From Thermovibrio ammonificans HB-1 (GTDB lineage: Bacteria; Aquificota; Aquificia; Desulfurobacteriales; Desulfurobacteriaceae): a stretch of 64,000 nt of DNA. The notes under the pieces were generated by a model that was not told the origin of the DNA, did not search any database, and saw only the letters and a list, made by a program, of their open reading frames with translations. The stretch covers positions 200,418-264,417 of the forward strand of contig NC_014926.1 of the NCBI RefSeq assembly GCF_000185805.1, read 5' to 3'. Of this stretch, positions 55,755-63,780 are shown piece after piece. How positions within the stretch are numbered: position 1 is the first letter of the stretch; every line of letters starts with the position of its first letter. The position numbers were made by a program, and so were the translations under genes.

Positions 55755-56381
55755 ATGGGTAGGTACACAGGTCCCAAGTGGCGTATTGCAAGGCGTCTTG
55801 GCGTTAACATATACGTAGGAGAGGAGAAGTCTCAAAAAGGTAAGTCCATTCTCGACAGGCGTCCGTATCCTCCCGGTCAGCACGGCCGTTCCCGTAGGAA
55901 GATTTCCTACTACGGCCGTCAGCTTATGGAGAAGCAGAAGGTTAAGTACTACTACGGCGTAAGGGAAGAGCAGTTCAGGCGCTTCTACGAGATGGCCGAG
56001 CGTATGAGGGGGCAGACCGGTGAGAACCTCCTCAAGCTCCTCGAGAGCAGGCTTGATAACGTTGTTTACAGGCTGGGATTCGGCAAGTCTCACAGGCATG
56101 CAAGGCAGCTTGTAGTTCACGGCCACATTCTCGTTAACGGCAAGAAGGTAGACAGGCCTTCCTACCTTGTTAAGCCCGGAGATGTTATAGAGGTTAAGGA
56201 AAAGAGCAGGGACATTCCCCAGATTAAGGAGGGTATGGAGCTCGCTCAGAGGAGAGGTATTCCCTCCTGGCTTGAGCTTGACCCCGAGAACTTTAAGGGT
56301 GTTGTTAAGGCCGAGCCTACAAGGGAGGAGATTGAGATTCCTATCGAGGAGCACCTCATCGTAGAGCTCTACTCCAAGTAA
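55755..56381 (+). CDS. rpsD: 30S ribosomal protein S4
   Basis: A 208-residue 30S assembly initiator. [46 protein letters not shown], and the S4 RNA-binding domain [34 protein letters not shown] identify it. The N-terminal zinc-binding Cys found in some S4 proteins are absent. Confidence 0.98.
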   Translation: MGRYTGPKWRIARRLGVNIYVGEEKSQKGKSILDRRPYPPGQHGRSRRKISYYGRQLMEKQKVKYYYGVREEQFRRFYEMAERMRGQTGENLLKLLESRLDNVVYRLGFGKSHRHARQLVVHGHILVNGKKVDRPSYLVKPGDVIEVKEKSRDIPQIKEGMELAQRRGIPSWLELDPENFKGVVKAEPTREEIEIPIEEHLIVELYSK

Positions 56382-56411
56382 TAGTTAGTTAATGCTCTTA
56401 TGGAGGAAAGA

Positions 56412-57362
56412 ATGGTTGAATTTATAACTCCTGAGAGGTTCACCTGGGAGGAGCATACCAACACTTACGGTAGGTTCGTGGTTGAACCTCTCGAGAAGGG
56501 GTACGGCGTTACCATAGGTAACGCCCTTCGTAGGGTTCTGCTCTCCTCTATAGAGGGTGCTGCTCCTACTGCCGTTAAGTTTGAGGGGGCTTATCACGAG
56601 TTTACGACTCTGCCGGGGGTTGTTGAGGATTTAACGGAGATTGTCCTTAACATAAAGAAGCTTAGGTTCGTCCTCCACGGCGAGGGGCCGGTTTTCATAG
56701 AGCTGAAGAAGAAAGGGCCCGGTAAGGTTTACGCCAAGGACTTTGAGCTTCCGTCTCAGCTTGAGCTTCTCACCCCCGACCAGGAGATAGCTACCCTCGA
56801 TAACGAGTCTTCGGAGATAGAGATTCACCTCAGGGTAGATAAAGGAAAGGGGTTCGTTCTCTCCGAAGATATCCAGGAGATTTTCGACATCTCCACGCTC
56901 GGCTGGATACCCCTTGATGCCGACTTCTCCCCCATAAAGAAGGTTACATTTAAAGTTGAGGATACGAGGGTAGGCCGCAGAACCGACTACAACAAGCTCA
57001 CCTTTGAGATTTGGACAGACGGCAGCATAACCCCGAAGGACGCAGTTGTCAGGGCGTCCAACATCCTCATAGACCACTTCTCTCAAATCAGGGATAGGCT
57101 CGTTGAGGCCCTTTTTGCCGTTGAGGAGGCCCAAGAACCCAAAGAGGAGGTTTCGGAGGTTCTCAATCAGACCCTTGAGGAAGCCGGACTTTCCGGAAGG
57201 GCCCTTAAAGTGCTCAAAGAGCACGGTATAGAAACCGTTAAAGACCTTGTGGCCCTTGATAGGAAGGAGCTTGAGAGTCTCAAAGGTCTTGGTAAGAAGT
57301 CTATTGCAGACATCGAGGCCTTTCTCTCTCAACTTGGACTTGAACTGGGCGGAGGTAAGTAG
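56412..57362 (+). CDS. rpoA: DNA-directed RNA polymerase subunit alpha
   Basis: A 316-residue subunit. The alpha-NTD dimerisation domain contains GYGVTIGNALRRVLLSSIEGAA; the C-terminal domain (LSGRALKVLKEHGIETVKDLVALDRKEL, GLGKKSIADI) binds UP elements and activators. I use the ATG at 56412 because GGAGG lies at 56402-56406, making the earlier ATG at 56400 overlap the ribosome site. Confidence 0.97.
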   Translation: MVEFITPERFTWEEHTNTYGRFVVEPLEKGYGVTIGNALRRVLLSSIEGAAPTAVKFEGAYHEFTTLPGVVEDLTEIVLNIKKLRFVLHGEGPVFIELKKKGPGKVYAKDFELPSQLELLTPDQEIATLDNESSEIEIHLRVDKGKGFVLSEDIQEIFDISTLGWIPLDADFSPIKKVTFKVEDTRVGRRTDYNKLTFEIWTDGSITPKDAVVRASNILIDHFSQIRDRLVEALFAVEEAQEPKEEVSEVLNQTLEEAGLSGRALKVLKEHGIETVKDLVALDRKELESLKGLGKKSIADIEAFLSQLGLELGGGK

Positions 57363-57364
57363 AG

Positions 57365-57772
57365 ATGAGACATAGAGTAAAGGGTAAGAAGCTCGGAAGG
57401 CCTACAGAGCACAGGATGCTGATGCTCAGGAACCTTGTTACCGATCTTATGGAGCACGGCAAAGTTGTTACTACCGTTGCAAGGGCAAAGGAGCTCAGGC
57501 GTCTTGCGGATAAGGTAATCACCAAGGCAAAGCAGGAAGACAAGCTAAAGGCCATAAGGGACGTGCTGGCTATTGTTACCAAGAAAGAGATTGCCTTCAA
57601 GGTTGTTAACGAGATAGCTCCCCGTTACAAGGACAGGCAGGGCGGTTACACAAGGATGCTCCACTACGACTTCCGTAAGGGAGACGCCGCACCTACCGCC
57701 ATAGTTATGCTTGTAGAGGCCGGAGAAGGCAAGGCGGAGAAGCAGGAGGCCGAGGAGAAGGCAGAAGGTTAG
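57365..57772 (+). CDS. rplQ: 50S ribosomal protein L17
   Basis: A 135-residue tunnel-exit protein closing the alpha operon. MRHRVKGKKLGRPTEHRMLMLRNLVTDLMEHGKVVTTVARAKELRR is diagnostic, and the C-terminus is an acidic Glu/Lys-rich tail. Confidence 0.97.
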   Translation: MRHRVKGKKLGRPTEHRMLMLRNLVTDLMEHGKVVTTVARAKELRRLADKVITKAKQEDKLKAIRDVLAIVTKKEIAFKVVNEIAPRYKDRQGGYTRMLHYDFRKGDAAPTAIVMLVEAGEGKAEKQEAEEKAEG

Positions 57773-57798
57773 TGTGGAGTTTTAGCCAAATAGAAAGG

Positions 57799-57822
57799 GG
57801 GGGCCTTAGGGCCCCCTTTTTT
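57799..57822 (+). terminator. Rho-independent terminator after rplQ
   Basis: GGGGGCC-TTAG-GGCCCCC followed by six T residues, 26 nt after the rplQ stop. It ends the ribosomal cluster. A second palindrome, TTTGCAG-C-CTGCAAA at 57824-57838, lies between it and the convergent minE stop and may serve the opposite strand. Confidence 0.9.
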
Positions 57823-57845
57823 ATTTGCAGCCTGCAAACGTCTGT

Positions 57846-58100
57846 TTACTGGTCCTTTACCGGTATCTCTATCTCTATTTTGCCTTTGTCTTTGTCTTCT
57901 GGAATGCTGATGTTCACGCCGCTTGTGTCGATGAAGGGGAACTTCTCGAGGGCTGCAAGTATCGCCTTTTTAACTTCCTCTATGGCGTTTGGAGGAAGGC
58001 CGGCCCTGTCGTACTTGAGAATGACCTGGAGCCTCTGTTTGGCCACCTCTTTTGCCGGAGGTTTACCGAGAGCCCCCTTTATCTTAGAGAAAATCCCCAT
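57846..58100 (-). CDS. minE: Cell division topological specificity factor MinE
   Basis: An 84-residue protein that stimulates MinD ATPase and drives pole-to-pole oscillation. The N-terminal FSKIKGALGKPPAKEVAKQRLQVILKYDRAG has the MinD-contacting segment, and the C-terminal ISIPEDKDKGKIEIEIPV forms the dimer beta-sheet. It is the last gene of minC-minD-minE, 2 nt after minD. Confidence 0.94.
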   Translation of the reverse strand: MGIFSKIKGALGKPPAKEVAKQRLQVILKYDRAGLPPNAIEEVKKAILAALEKFPFIDTSGVNISIPEDKDKGKIEIEIPVKDQ

Positions 58101-58102
58101 TG

Positions 58103-58903
58103 CTAACCACTCCCGAACAGTTTTTTGAGTTTGTCCAGAAGTCCCTCTCCTTGCTGTTTGAGTTCATCGAAGGGAACCTCTTTCCCGAGCAGCCTCTCTG
58201 CCACGTTCCTGAGGGCCCTTCCGGCCACCGACTCCTGGAAGAGAACGGCAGGTTCTCCCCTGTTTATGTAGGCAACCATGTTGGGGTCTTCCGGCACTAT
58301 GCCTATGAGGTCGAGGCCGAGTATCTGTAGAACGTCGTCTACGTCGAGCATCTCTCCTCGGGCCACTTTTTTGGGGTCTATCCGGTTTATCACCAGCTTG
58401 GGCTCGCTTTTCTGCATGGCCTCACACAGGCCTATTACCCTGTCGGCGTCCCTGATGGAGGCCATTTCGGGGTTTGCAACAACAATTATCGTGTCTGCCG
58501 GCGTTACGGCGGTCTTGAAGCCCTCCTCTATGCCGGCAGGTGAGTCTATGAAGATGAAGTCGAACTTGTCGCGGAGCTCCTCTACGATTTTAACCAGGTC
58601 TTCCGGCTTTACGGCACTTTTATCCTTTGTTTGGGCCGCCGGAAGCAGGTAGAGGTTCTTTGTCCTCTTGTCCTTTACTAGTGCCTTCTCGGGGGGCACT
58701 ACCCCTTCAACAACGTGAACCAGGTCGTAAACTATCCTGTTCTCAAGCCCCAAGACGAGGTCAAGGTTTCTTAATCCTATGTCTGCGTCTATGGCTACTA
58801 CTTTATAACCTTTAAGGGCCAATGCGGTGGCAACGTTGGCAGTTACCGTACTTTTACCGACACCGCCCTTCCCCGACGTAACGCATATGACTTTGTCAGC
58901 CAT
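58103..58903 (-). CDS. minD: Septum site-determining ATPase MinD
   Basis: A 266-residue deviant-Walker ATPase. SGKGGVGKSTVTANVATALA holds the signature Lys, with DIGLRNLDLVLGLENR and IDSPAGIEEGF. The C-terminal LLDKLKKLFGSG is an amphipathic membrane-targeting helix. It recruits MinC to the membrane away from midcell. Its ATG overlaps the minC stop by 1 nt. Confidence 0.96.
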   Translation of the reverse strand: MADKVICVTSGKGGVGKSTVTANVATALALKGYKVVAIDADIGLRNLDLVLGLENRIVYDLVHVVEGVVPPEKALVKDKRTKNLYLLPAAQTKDKSAVKPEDLVKIVEELRDKFDFIFIDSPAGIEEGFKTAVTPADTIIVVANPEMASIRDADRVIGLCEAMQKSEPKLVINRIDPKKVARGEMLDVDDVLQILGLDLIGIVPEDPNMVAYINRGEPAVLFQESVAGRALRNVAERLLGKEVPFDELKQQGEGLLDKLKKLFGSG

Positions 58904-59553
58904 TAACTTCCCCTTTTAGAGTGTTCTATTTTAATTTTGCCACTTTTAACCTTTGCTCTAAAGTTTACAAACTCTTCACCTCTCTCGAAAGAGAGGTTCT
59001 TGCCACACACTTCTATCCTCGGAGCGCTGAAGAACAGCGCCCTTACTTCCCCTTCGCTTTTGCCTATCCCGGCCCTGACAAGGCCTCTAATGCTTCCCAT
59101 AACGTATATATTCCCCCCGGCCTCCACTTCCGCTCCGGGGTTAACATCCCCCATTATTATGAGGTCTCCGGTTGAAGTTAATTTATCGCCTGAACGGAGT
59201 GTTTTTTTAACGAACTTAATCTCCTCGCTTTCCGAGCGCTCCTTCTCTCTCTCTACCTGAAGGGTTGAAAGGTCGCAGGGAATTCTGCGGCCTATGCACA
59301 GCTCCCGGTTCTCCTTAACGTTTGTTTTGAAGCCGCAAAAGGTTACGCCGTCGAGCTCTTTTGCGATTTTCAGAAGCTCTTCGAGCTCTTCCGGCGAGAG
59401 CTTGTAGTTCTCTACGGTGAGGACGAGTCTGGCCCCTTTGAGGAGCTGTTTCTTCTCCAGGAGGAACTGTTTGATTTTGTCGATTTGGAAGCCTTCTCCG
59501 CCTATGAGAAGCTCTATACCTATTACGTTGGTGCCCCTTAGTTTCAGCTCCAT
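58903..59553 (-). CDS. minC: Septum formation inhibitor MinC
   Basis: A 216-residue FtsZ antagonist. The N-terminal domain (about 1-100) is variable; the C-terminal right-handed beta-helix contains LRSGDKLTSTGDLIIMGDVNPGAEVEAGGNIYVMGSIRGLVRAG, a highly conserved MinC stretch that binds MinD. It is the first gene of the min operon, divergent from speB. Confidence 0.93.
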   Translation of the reverse strand: MELKLRGTNVIGIELLIGGEGFQIDKIKQFLLEKKQLLKGARLVLTVENYKLSPEELEELLKIAKELDGVTFCGFKTNVKENRELCIGRRIPCDLSTLQVEREKERSESEEIKFVKKTLRSGDKLTSTGDLIIMGDVNPGAEVEAGGNIYVMGSIRGLVRAGIGKSEGEVRALFFSAPRIEVCGKNLSFERGEEFVNFRAKVKSGKIKIEHSKRGS

Positions 59554-59575
59554 CGGTTAGAATTCTCCGTTGTTT

Positions 59576-59594
59576 AGTGTAGAAATTTTACACT
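59576..59594. promoter_or_regulatory. Inverted repeat between minC and speB
   Basis: AGTGTA-GAAATTT-TACACT is a perfect 6-bp-arm inverted repeat in the 53-bp divergent gap, just before the speB ribosome site (GGAGG at 59597). It could be an operator affecting both genes or a small mRNA hairpin. No clear promoter hexamers are visible in so short a gap. Confidence 0.3.
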
Positions 59595-59606
59595 TTGGAG
59601 GTCGGC

Positions 59607-60407
59607 TTGAAGTTCCTCTGTGCCAAGGAAAAAGGAAAGATAGCAGTTGTCGGTGCACCCTACGACTCTACCACCTGTTTTAGGCCTGGGGCCCGTTTCG
59701 GTCCCGACGGGATAAGGAATTTTTCCCACAACCTTGAAGAGTTCAGTCCGGCTCTCAATAAAACCCTGGAAGAGCTTCAGTTCTGTGACCTCGGAAACGT
59801 TGAACTTCCCGCCCCTCCCGAACAGATGGTTGAACACCTCTACTCCTTCGTGAAAGAGGTCGAGCTTCCCGTTGTTCTGGGAGGTGAGCACTCTGTCACC
59901 TACCCTGTTGTAAAGGCCCTTAAGGAGCGTTACGGTTCCCTAACCGTTATCCACTTTGACGCCCACGCCGACCTCAGGGATGAGTACTCCGGAACCCCTT
60001 ACTCCCACGCCTGCGTTATGAGAAGGGTAGCAGAGCTTGGATGTACCGTTTACCAAGTTGGGATAAGGAGCGGAGCCCGGGAGGAGTTCCTCTACAGGGA
60101 GACCTCCCCCTTCGTCTTCGATGTGGAGCTTTCAGAGCTTCCCACCCTCTTCAGCTCCCTCGAGGAGCCCGTTTACATAACCGTTGATATAGACTACTTC
60201 GACCCGGCTTACGCACCCGGAACCGGCACTCCCGAGCCCGGCGGAGCTTCACCGCTTGAATTCTTCACCACCCTTTATAAATTACCAGCCGTCAAGCTGG
60301 TAGGGTTCGACCTTGTAGAGGTGGCACCTCCCTACGACCCCTCCGGAATCACCCAGGCCCTCGGGGCCAAAGTGGTCAGGGAGGTGATGCTCAAGTTCTG
60401 GGGGTGA
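59607..60407 (+). CDS. speB: Agmatinase-type ureohydrolase
   Basis: A 266-residue Mn-dependent enzyme of the arginase/agmatinase superfamily. Metal ligands lie in GGEHSVTYPVV (His), HFDAHADLRDEY (Asp-His-Asp) and TVDIDYFDPAYAPG (two Asp). I use the TTG at 59607, 5 nt after GGAGG; the TTG at 59595 overlaps that site. Position upstream of speE and bpsA suggests it yields putrescine from agmatine, or spermidine from aminopropylagmatine as in thermophile pathways. Confidence 0.9.
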   Translation: MKFLCAKEKGKIAVVGAPYDSTTCFRPGARFGPDGIRNFSHNLEEFSPALNKTLEELQFCDLGNVELPAPPEQMVEHLYSFVKEVELPVVLGGEHSVTYPVVKALKERYGSLTVIHFDAHADLRDEYSGTPYSHACVMRRVAELGCTVYQVGIRSGAREEFLYRETSPFVFDVELSELPTLFSSLEEPVYITVDIDYFDPAYAPGTGTPEPGGASPLEFFTTLYKLPAVKLVGFDLVEVAPPYDPSGITQALGAKVVREVMLKFWG

Positions 60408-60408
60408 G

Positions 60409-61272
60409 ATGCTGCAGTTTACCGAGTTCTACGGCGGCGAGGGAATGGAGCTTCAGGCCACTGGCCTCACCTTCAAAGTAAAGAGCGCCAAACGGGTTAA
60501 AACCCCATACCAGGAGCTTCTCCTCCTTGACACCTACGACTGGGGTAAAATGCTCGTCCTTGACGGAGCCGTCCAGACAACGGAGCGGGACGAGTTCATC
60601 TACCACGAGATGATAGTCCACCCGGCCCTCTTTACCTTCAACAGGAGAGTAAGTAGGGCTCTCGTTATAGGCGGCGGCGACGGCGGAACCGTAAGGGAGC
60701 TTCTGAAGCACAACGTTGAGAAAGTAGAACTCGTTGAAATAGACAGAGACGTTGTAGAAACCGCCCTGAACGAACTCCCCACCATCTCCTCTGCCCTTAA
60801 AGACGAGAGGGTTACGGTCCACTTTGCAGACGGCAGGGAGTTCGTGAAAGGAAAAGAAGGGGTTTACGACCTCATAATCGTAGACTGCTCCGACCCCATA
60901 GGGCCCTCTGCCGTTCTCTACCAGGAGGAGTTCTACAGAGACTGCTTTAAAGCCCTTGTGCCAGACGGTATCTTCGTTACCCAGTCTGAATCCCCCTTTG
61001 CACAGCGGAAAATCCACAGGCAGGTTGTTAAAGAGCTGGAGAAGGTCTTCCAGATAGTAAGGCCCTACCTCGCCTTTATACCCACCTACCCCAGCGGTAT
61101 GTGGAGCTTCACCATAGGCAGCAAAACCCTCGACCCTCTGGGCGTTCACCCCGTTACCCTCCAGAGACTCTACGAGGAGTTTAAGAAGAGGAACGGCCAA
61201 CCGAAGTACTACAACCCGGAAGTCCACTACGGAGCCTTTGCGATACCAAACTTCGTATATATGGAGGAGTAG
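60409..61272 (+). CDS. speE: Spermidine synthase-family aminopropyltransferase
   Basis: A 287-residue aminopropyltransferase using decarboxylated SAM. TPYQELLLLDTYDWGKMLVLDGAVQTTERDEFIYHEM and VIGGGDGGTVRELLKHNVEKVELVEID are the signature segments, with the catalytic Asp in LIIVDCSDPIGPS. Its acceptor could be putrescine, agmatine or spermidine. It starts 2 nt after speB. Confidence 0.94.
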   Translation: MLQFTEFYGGEGMELQATGLTFKVKSAKRVKTPYQELLLLDTYDWGKMLVLDGAVQTTERDEFIYHEMIVHPALFTFNRRVSRALVIGGGDGGTVRELLKHNVEKVELVEIDRDVVETALNELPTISSALKDERVTVHFADGREFVKGKEGVYDLIIVDCSDPIGPSAVLYQEEFYRDCFKALVPDGIFVTQSESPFAQRKIHRQVVKELEKVFQIVRPYLAFIPTYPSGMWSFTIGSKTLDPLGVHPVTLQRLYEEFKKRNGQPKYYNPEVHYGAFAIPNFVYMEE

Positions 61273-61274
61273 AA

Positions 61275-62330
61275 ATGGAGATACTGGAGCAGATTGCCCA
61301 GGAGGCGGAGCAGAACACCCAGGTTCCCGCCTATCCCAGGAGCGTAGAAAAGGTTATAGCGGCGGTGATGTCATCTCCCAACTTCTGGAAAATCGTAGAC
61401 CTCTCCGATGAGCCGCTGCCCCTTGTTGCGGAGATTTTGAAGCTCCTGAACAAGAGGGACCTTGTAGTCTTTGAAGGGAACCAAATCCTCCTCACCGAGG
61501 CGGGAGCGGAGCTTGCCAAGAAGCTCGGCATAGAGCCCTTTGCCTCCCACAGATGTCCTACCTGCAACGGCAGGGGCGTTGTAATCGACGACTCCCTCAG
61601 GCCCGCCTTCGAGAAGTTCCTCGAAATCCAGAAGAACAGGCCTCCTGCCATCCACCAGTACGACCAGGGCTACGTTACCCCCGAGAACACCTTTGCAAGG
61701 GTAGCCCTTGCAGACGACAGGGGAGACCTCAGGGGCAAAAAGGTCTGCGTCCTCGGAGACGACGACCTTATGAGCATCGCCCTTGCCCTTACGGGCCTTC
61801 CGGCAAGGGTGACCATTCTCGAAATCGACGAGAGGCTCGTAAACTTCATTAAAGAAGTTTCCGATAAGTACGGCCTCAACATAGACGCAAGGGTTCACGA
61901 CCTCCGCCAGCCCCTTCCCGAAGACGTTGTGGGAGCTTACGACACCTTCTTCACAGACCCTCCCGAAACAGTTGAAGCCATAAAAGCTTTCGTCGGAAGG
62001 GGCGTTGCAACCCTTAAAGGCCCTAGGTGTGCCGGTTACTTCGGCGTAACCCGTAGGGAGTCCTCCCTTGACAAGTGGGCCCGAATCCAGAAAGTTCTCC
62101 TTGATATGGGCCTCGTTATAACCGACCTCCTTCACAACTTCAACGAGTACGTAAACTGGGACTACTACCAAGAGATGAGGGGTTGGCAGCTCACTCCGGT
62201 TAAAGAGCCTCCTAAGGAGATTTGGTACAAATCCACCCAGTTCAGGGTCGAAACCATCAGGGGCTTCAAAGGCTTCAATGAGCCCATTGTTGGCGACATC
62301 TACAACGACGCAGAGAGCTCAACAACTTAA
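61275..62330 (+). CDS. bpsA: Branched-chain polyamine synthase BpsA (N4-bis(aminopropyl)spermidine synthase)
   Basis: A 351-residue aminopropyltransferase of the BpsA (formerly DUF43) family, which makes branched quaternary polyamines in thermophiles. An N-terminal winged-helix-like region is followed by HRCPTCNGRG (C94, C97), then the class I fold with VCVLGDDDLMSIALALTG, including GDDD (161-164) of the family, and DTFFTDPPETVEAI. The C-terminal tail is acidic. It follows speE by 2 nt, completing a three-gene polyamine operon. Confidence 0.93.
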   Translation: MEILEQIAQEAEQNTQVPAYPRSVEKVIAAVMSSPNFWKIVDLSDEPLPLVAEILKLLNKRDLVVFEGNQILLTEAGAELAKKLGIEPFASHRCPTCNGRGVVIDDSLRPAFEKFLEIQKNRPPAIHQYDQGYVTPENTFARVALADDRGDLRGKKVCVLGDDDLMSIALALTGLPARVTILEIDERLVNFIKEVSDKYGLNIDARVHDLRQPLPEDVVGAYDTFFTDPPETVEAIKAFVGRGVATLKGPRCAGYFGVTRRESSLDKWARIQKVLLDMGLVITDLLHNFNEYVNWDYYQEMRGWQLTPVKEPPKEIWYKSTQFRVETIRGFKGFNEPIVGDIYNDAESSTT

Positions 62331-62337
62331 ACACCCG

Positions 62338-62359
62338 GGGGAGGGAGTTCTCCCTCCCC
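62338..62359. terminator. Hairpin between convergent bpsA and the BASS transporter gene
   Basis: GGGGAGGGAG-TT-CTCCCTCCCC is a perfect 10-bp inverted repeat beginning 8 nt after the bpsA stop. The right arm touches the stop codon of the opposite gene. The flank has only TACTTT, so it is a probable bidirectional terminator without a full T-run. Confidence 0.65.
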
Positions 62360-63294
62360 TACTTTAAATGCCTTCCGTGAATTGCTCTAAACAGCTTCAC
62401 AACAAACGGTCCCACCAAGTTCTGCACAACGCTGTAAACAACGGCGGGCAGGGCCGCCAAGGGCCCCCAGTGGGTAACCGCCAAAACGGTGGCAAGCCCC
62501 GAGTTCTGCATGGCCGTTTCTATCGAAATCGTTACCCTCTCCCTCGGCGGTATGCCTAGAAATCTCGGAATCAGGTAGCCGAGCCAGAAACCCAAGAGCA
62601 GGTGAACCGTCACTCCGGCTACGAGCAGTAAAAGTCCCTCTGCCGGCAGGGCCTCTATTTTGTCTTTCCCTGCCGCCACAACAAAGCCCACTATCAGAAC
62701 CACTGCAAGGGCCGAAAGTTCTGGCAGAACCGGCTTTACCCTCTCCACCCGCTCTTTAAAAAGGCCCGAAGCGGCAAGGCCAACCGTTACGGGTAGCAGT
62801 GTAAGCAGGACCATATCCTTAAAGAGGGAAAGGGCGTTAACCTCTACAACCTTTGCCGCCAGCAGCTTTGTAAGCAGGGGAGTCAGAAAGGGCGACACCA
62901 ACGTATTAACCCCGGATAGCGCAAGCGACAACGCCAGGTTTGCTCCCGTTAGGAAGTTGTAAACGTTTGAAACAACCCCCGTAGGGCAGCTTCCGGTTAG
63001 AACCTCGCCTGCTGTAAAGACTTTCGGCAGCCCCTTATACAGGAGCTTCGCAACCGCAAAACCTACAAACGGCATAACCGTGTACTGGGTGAAAAGCCCT
63101 ACAACCACCAGTTTGGGCTTTTTCAGTAGCAGGGAGAACTCTTCCGGTTTAAGAGTTAAACCCATAGAGAGCAGAACGAAGGCTAAGAGAGGCTTTATTA
63201 CGGGTTTCAACCCTAAAAAGAGAAAGGGGAGCTTTAAGGCGGCAAAAACGGCAACGAGAACCCAGAGCCACAGGTAACCAGAGATAACCCTCAT
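62359..63294 (-). CDS. BASS-family (bile acid:sodium symporter-like) transporter
   Basis: A 311-residue inner membrane protein with about nine to ten hydrophobic helices. SMGLTLKPEEFSLLLKKP, GSCPTGVVSNVYNFLTGANLALSLALSGVNTLVSPFLTPLL and ISIETAMQNSGLATVLAV are characteristic of the SBF/BASS family, whose crossover motifs bind sodium. Bacterial members import organic anions such as bile acids, pantoate or pyruvate-like compounds; the substrate is unknown. Confidence 0.85.
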   Translation of the reverse strand: MRVISGYLWLWVLVAVFAALKLPFLFLGLKPVIKPLLAFVLLSMGLTLKPEEFSLLLKKPKLVVVGLFTQYTVMPFVGFAVAKLLYKGLPKVFTAGEVLTGSCPTGVVSNVYNFLTGANLALSLALSGVNTLVSPFLTPLLTKLLAAKVVEVNALSLFKDMVLLTLLPVTVGLAASGLFKERVERVKPVLPELSALAVVLIVGFVVAAGKDKIEALPAEGLLLLVAGVTVHLLLGFWLGYLIPRFLGIPPRERVTISIETAMQNSGLATVLAVTHWGPLAALPAVVYSVVQNLVGPFVVKLFRAIHGRHLK

Positions 63295-63311
63295 ACGTTA
63301 AATTCTAACAG

Positions 63312-63737
63312 CTACTCCCACCAGTAGTAGTAAACCACGGCTCCGGAATCGGTCTTCTCTACCTTTACCACCTTTACCCGCTTCTTTTTCACAAGGGTTT
63401 TGGGAAGCTCTGTTAACTTTACAGCCTTTTTACACCTGCCGTTTTCCCACCTCAGGCAGCACTTGTCGCCCAGAACGTTCCTCTTCTGGCACGTTACGAA
63501 CCAGTAGTGGCTCTCAGCTCCGCTTACGTAGTTTTCGAGCATACCGGCAACTGAGGGCGACTGGGGTAAGCTGAAGTCCTGTGAAGCGGGTGCAGATGGC
63601 GTAACGGCTCCCTGTTGCGCTGAAACTCCCTGATTTGGGGCCGTAGTTGTTGTTTGGGGGGAAGTAGCCGTTTGGGCCAGTGCCAATTGGGTTGTTAGTA
63701 GGAGGGCGGTTCCCGCTTTTTTGAGTATTGAATCCAC
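63312..63737 (-). CDS. Small secreted protein of unknown function with C-terminal Cys cluster
   Basis: A 141-residue protein. I use the GTG at 63737, 5 nt after GGGAG; a GTG at 63743 is closer to that site. A Sec signal peptide (KKAGTALLLTTQLALAQ) likely ends after ALA. Then comes a Thr/Gln/Pro/Ala-rich, probably disordered stretch (about 23-65). A compact domain follows with five Cys between CQKRNVLGDKCC and RCKK and a basic-to-aromatic end (KKKRVKVVKV, YYYWWE). I recognise no family. It lies 17 nt upstream of the transporter gene on the same strand. Confidence 0.6.
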   Translation of the reverse strand: MDSILKKAGTALLLTTQLALAQTATSPQTTTTAPNQGVSAQQGAVTPSAPASQDFSLPQSPSVAGMLENYVSGAESHYWFVTCQKRNVLGDKCCLRWENGRCKKAVKLTELPKTLVKKKRVKVVKVEKTDSGAVVYYYWWE

Positions 63738-63780
63738 GTTCACTCCCGGGCAGGGGAATTACGCTTAAAGTATTAATATT

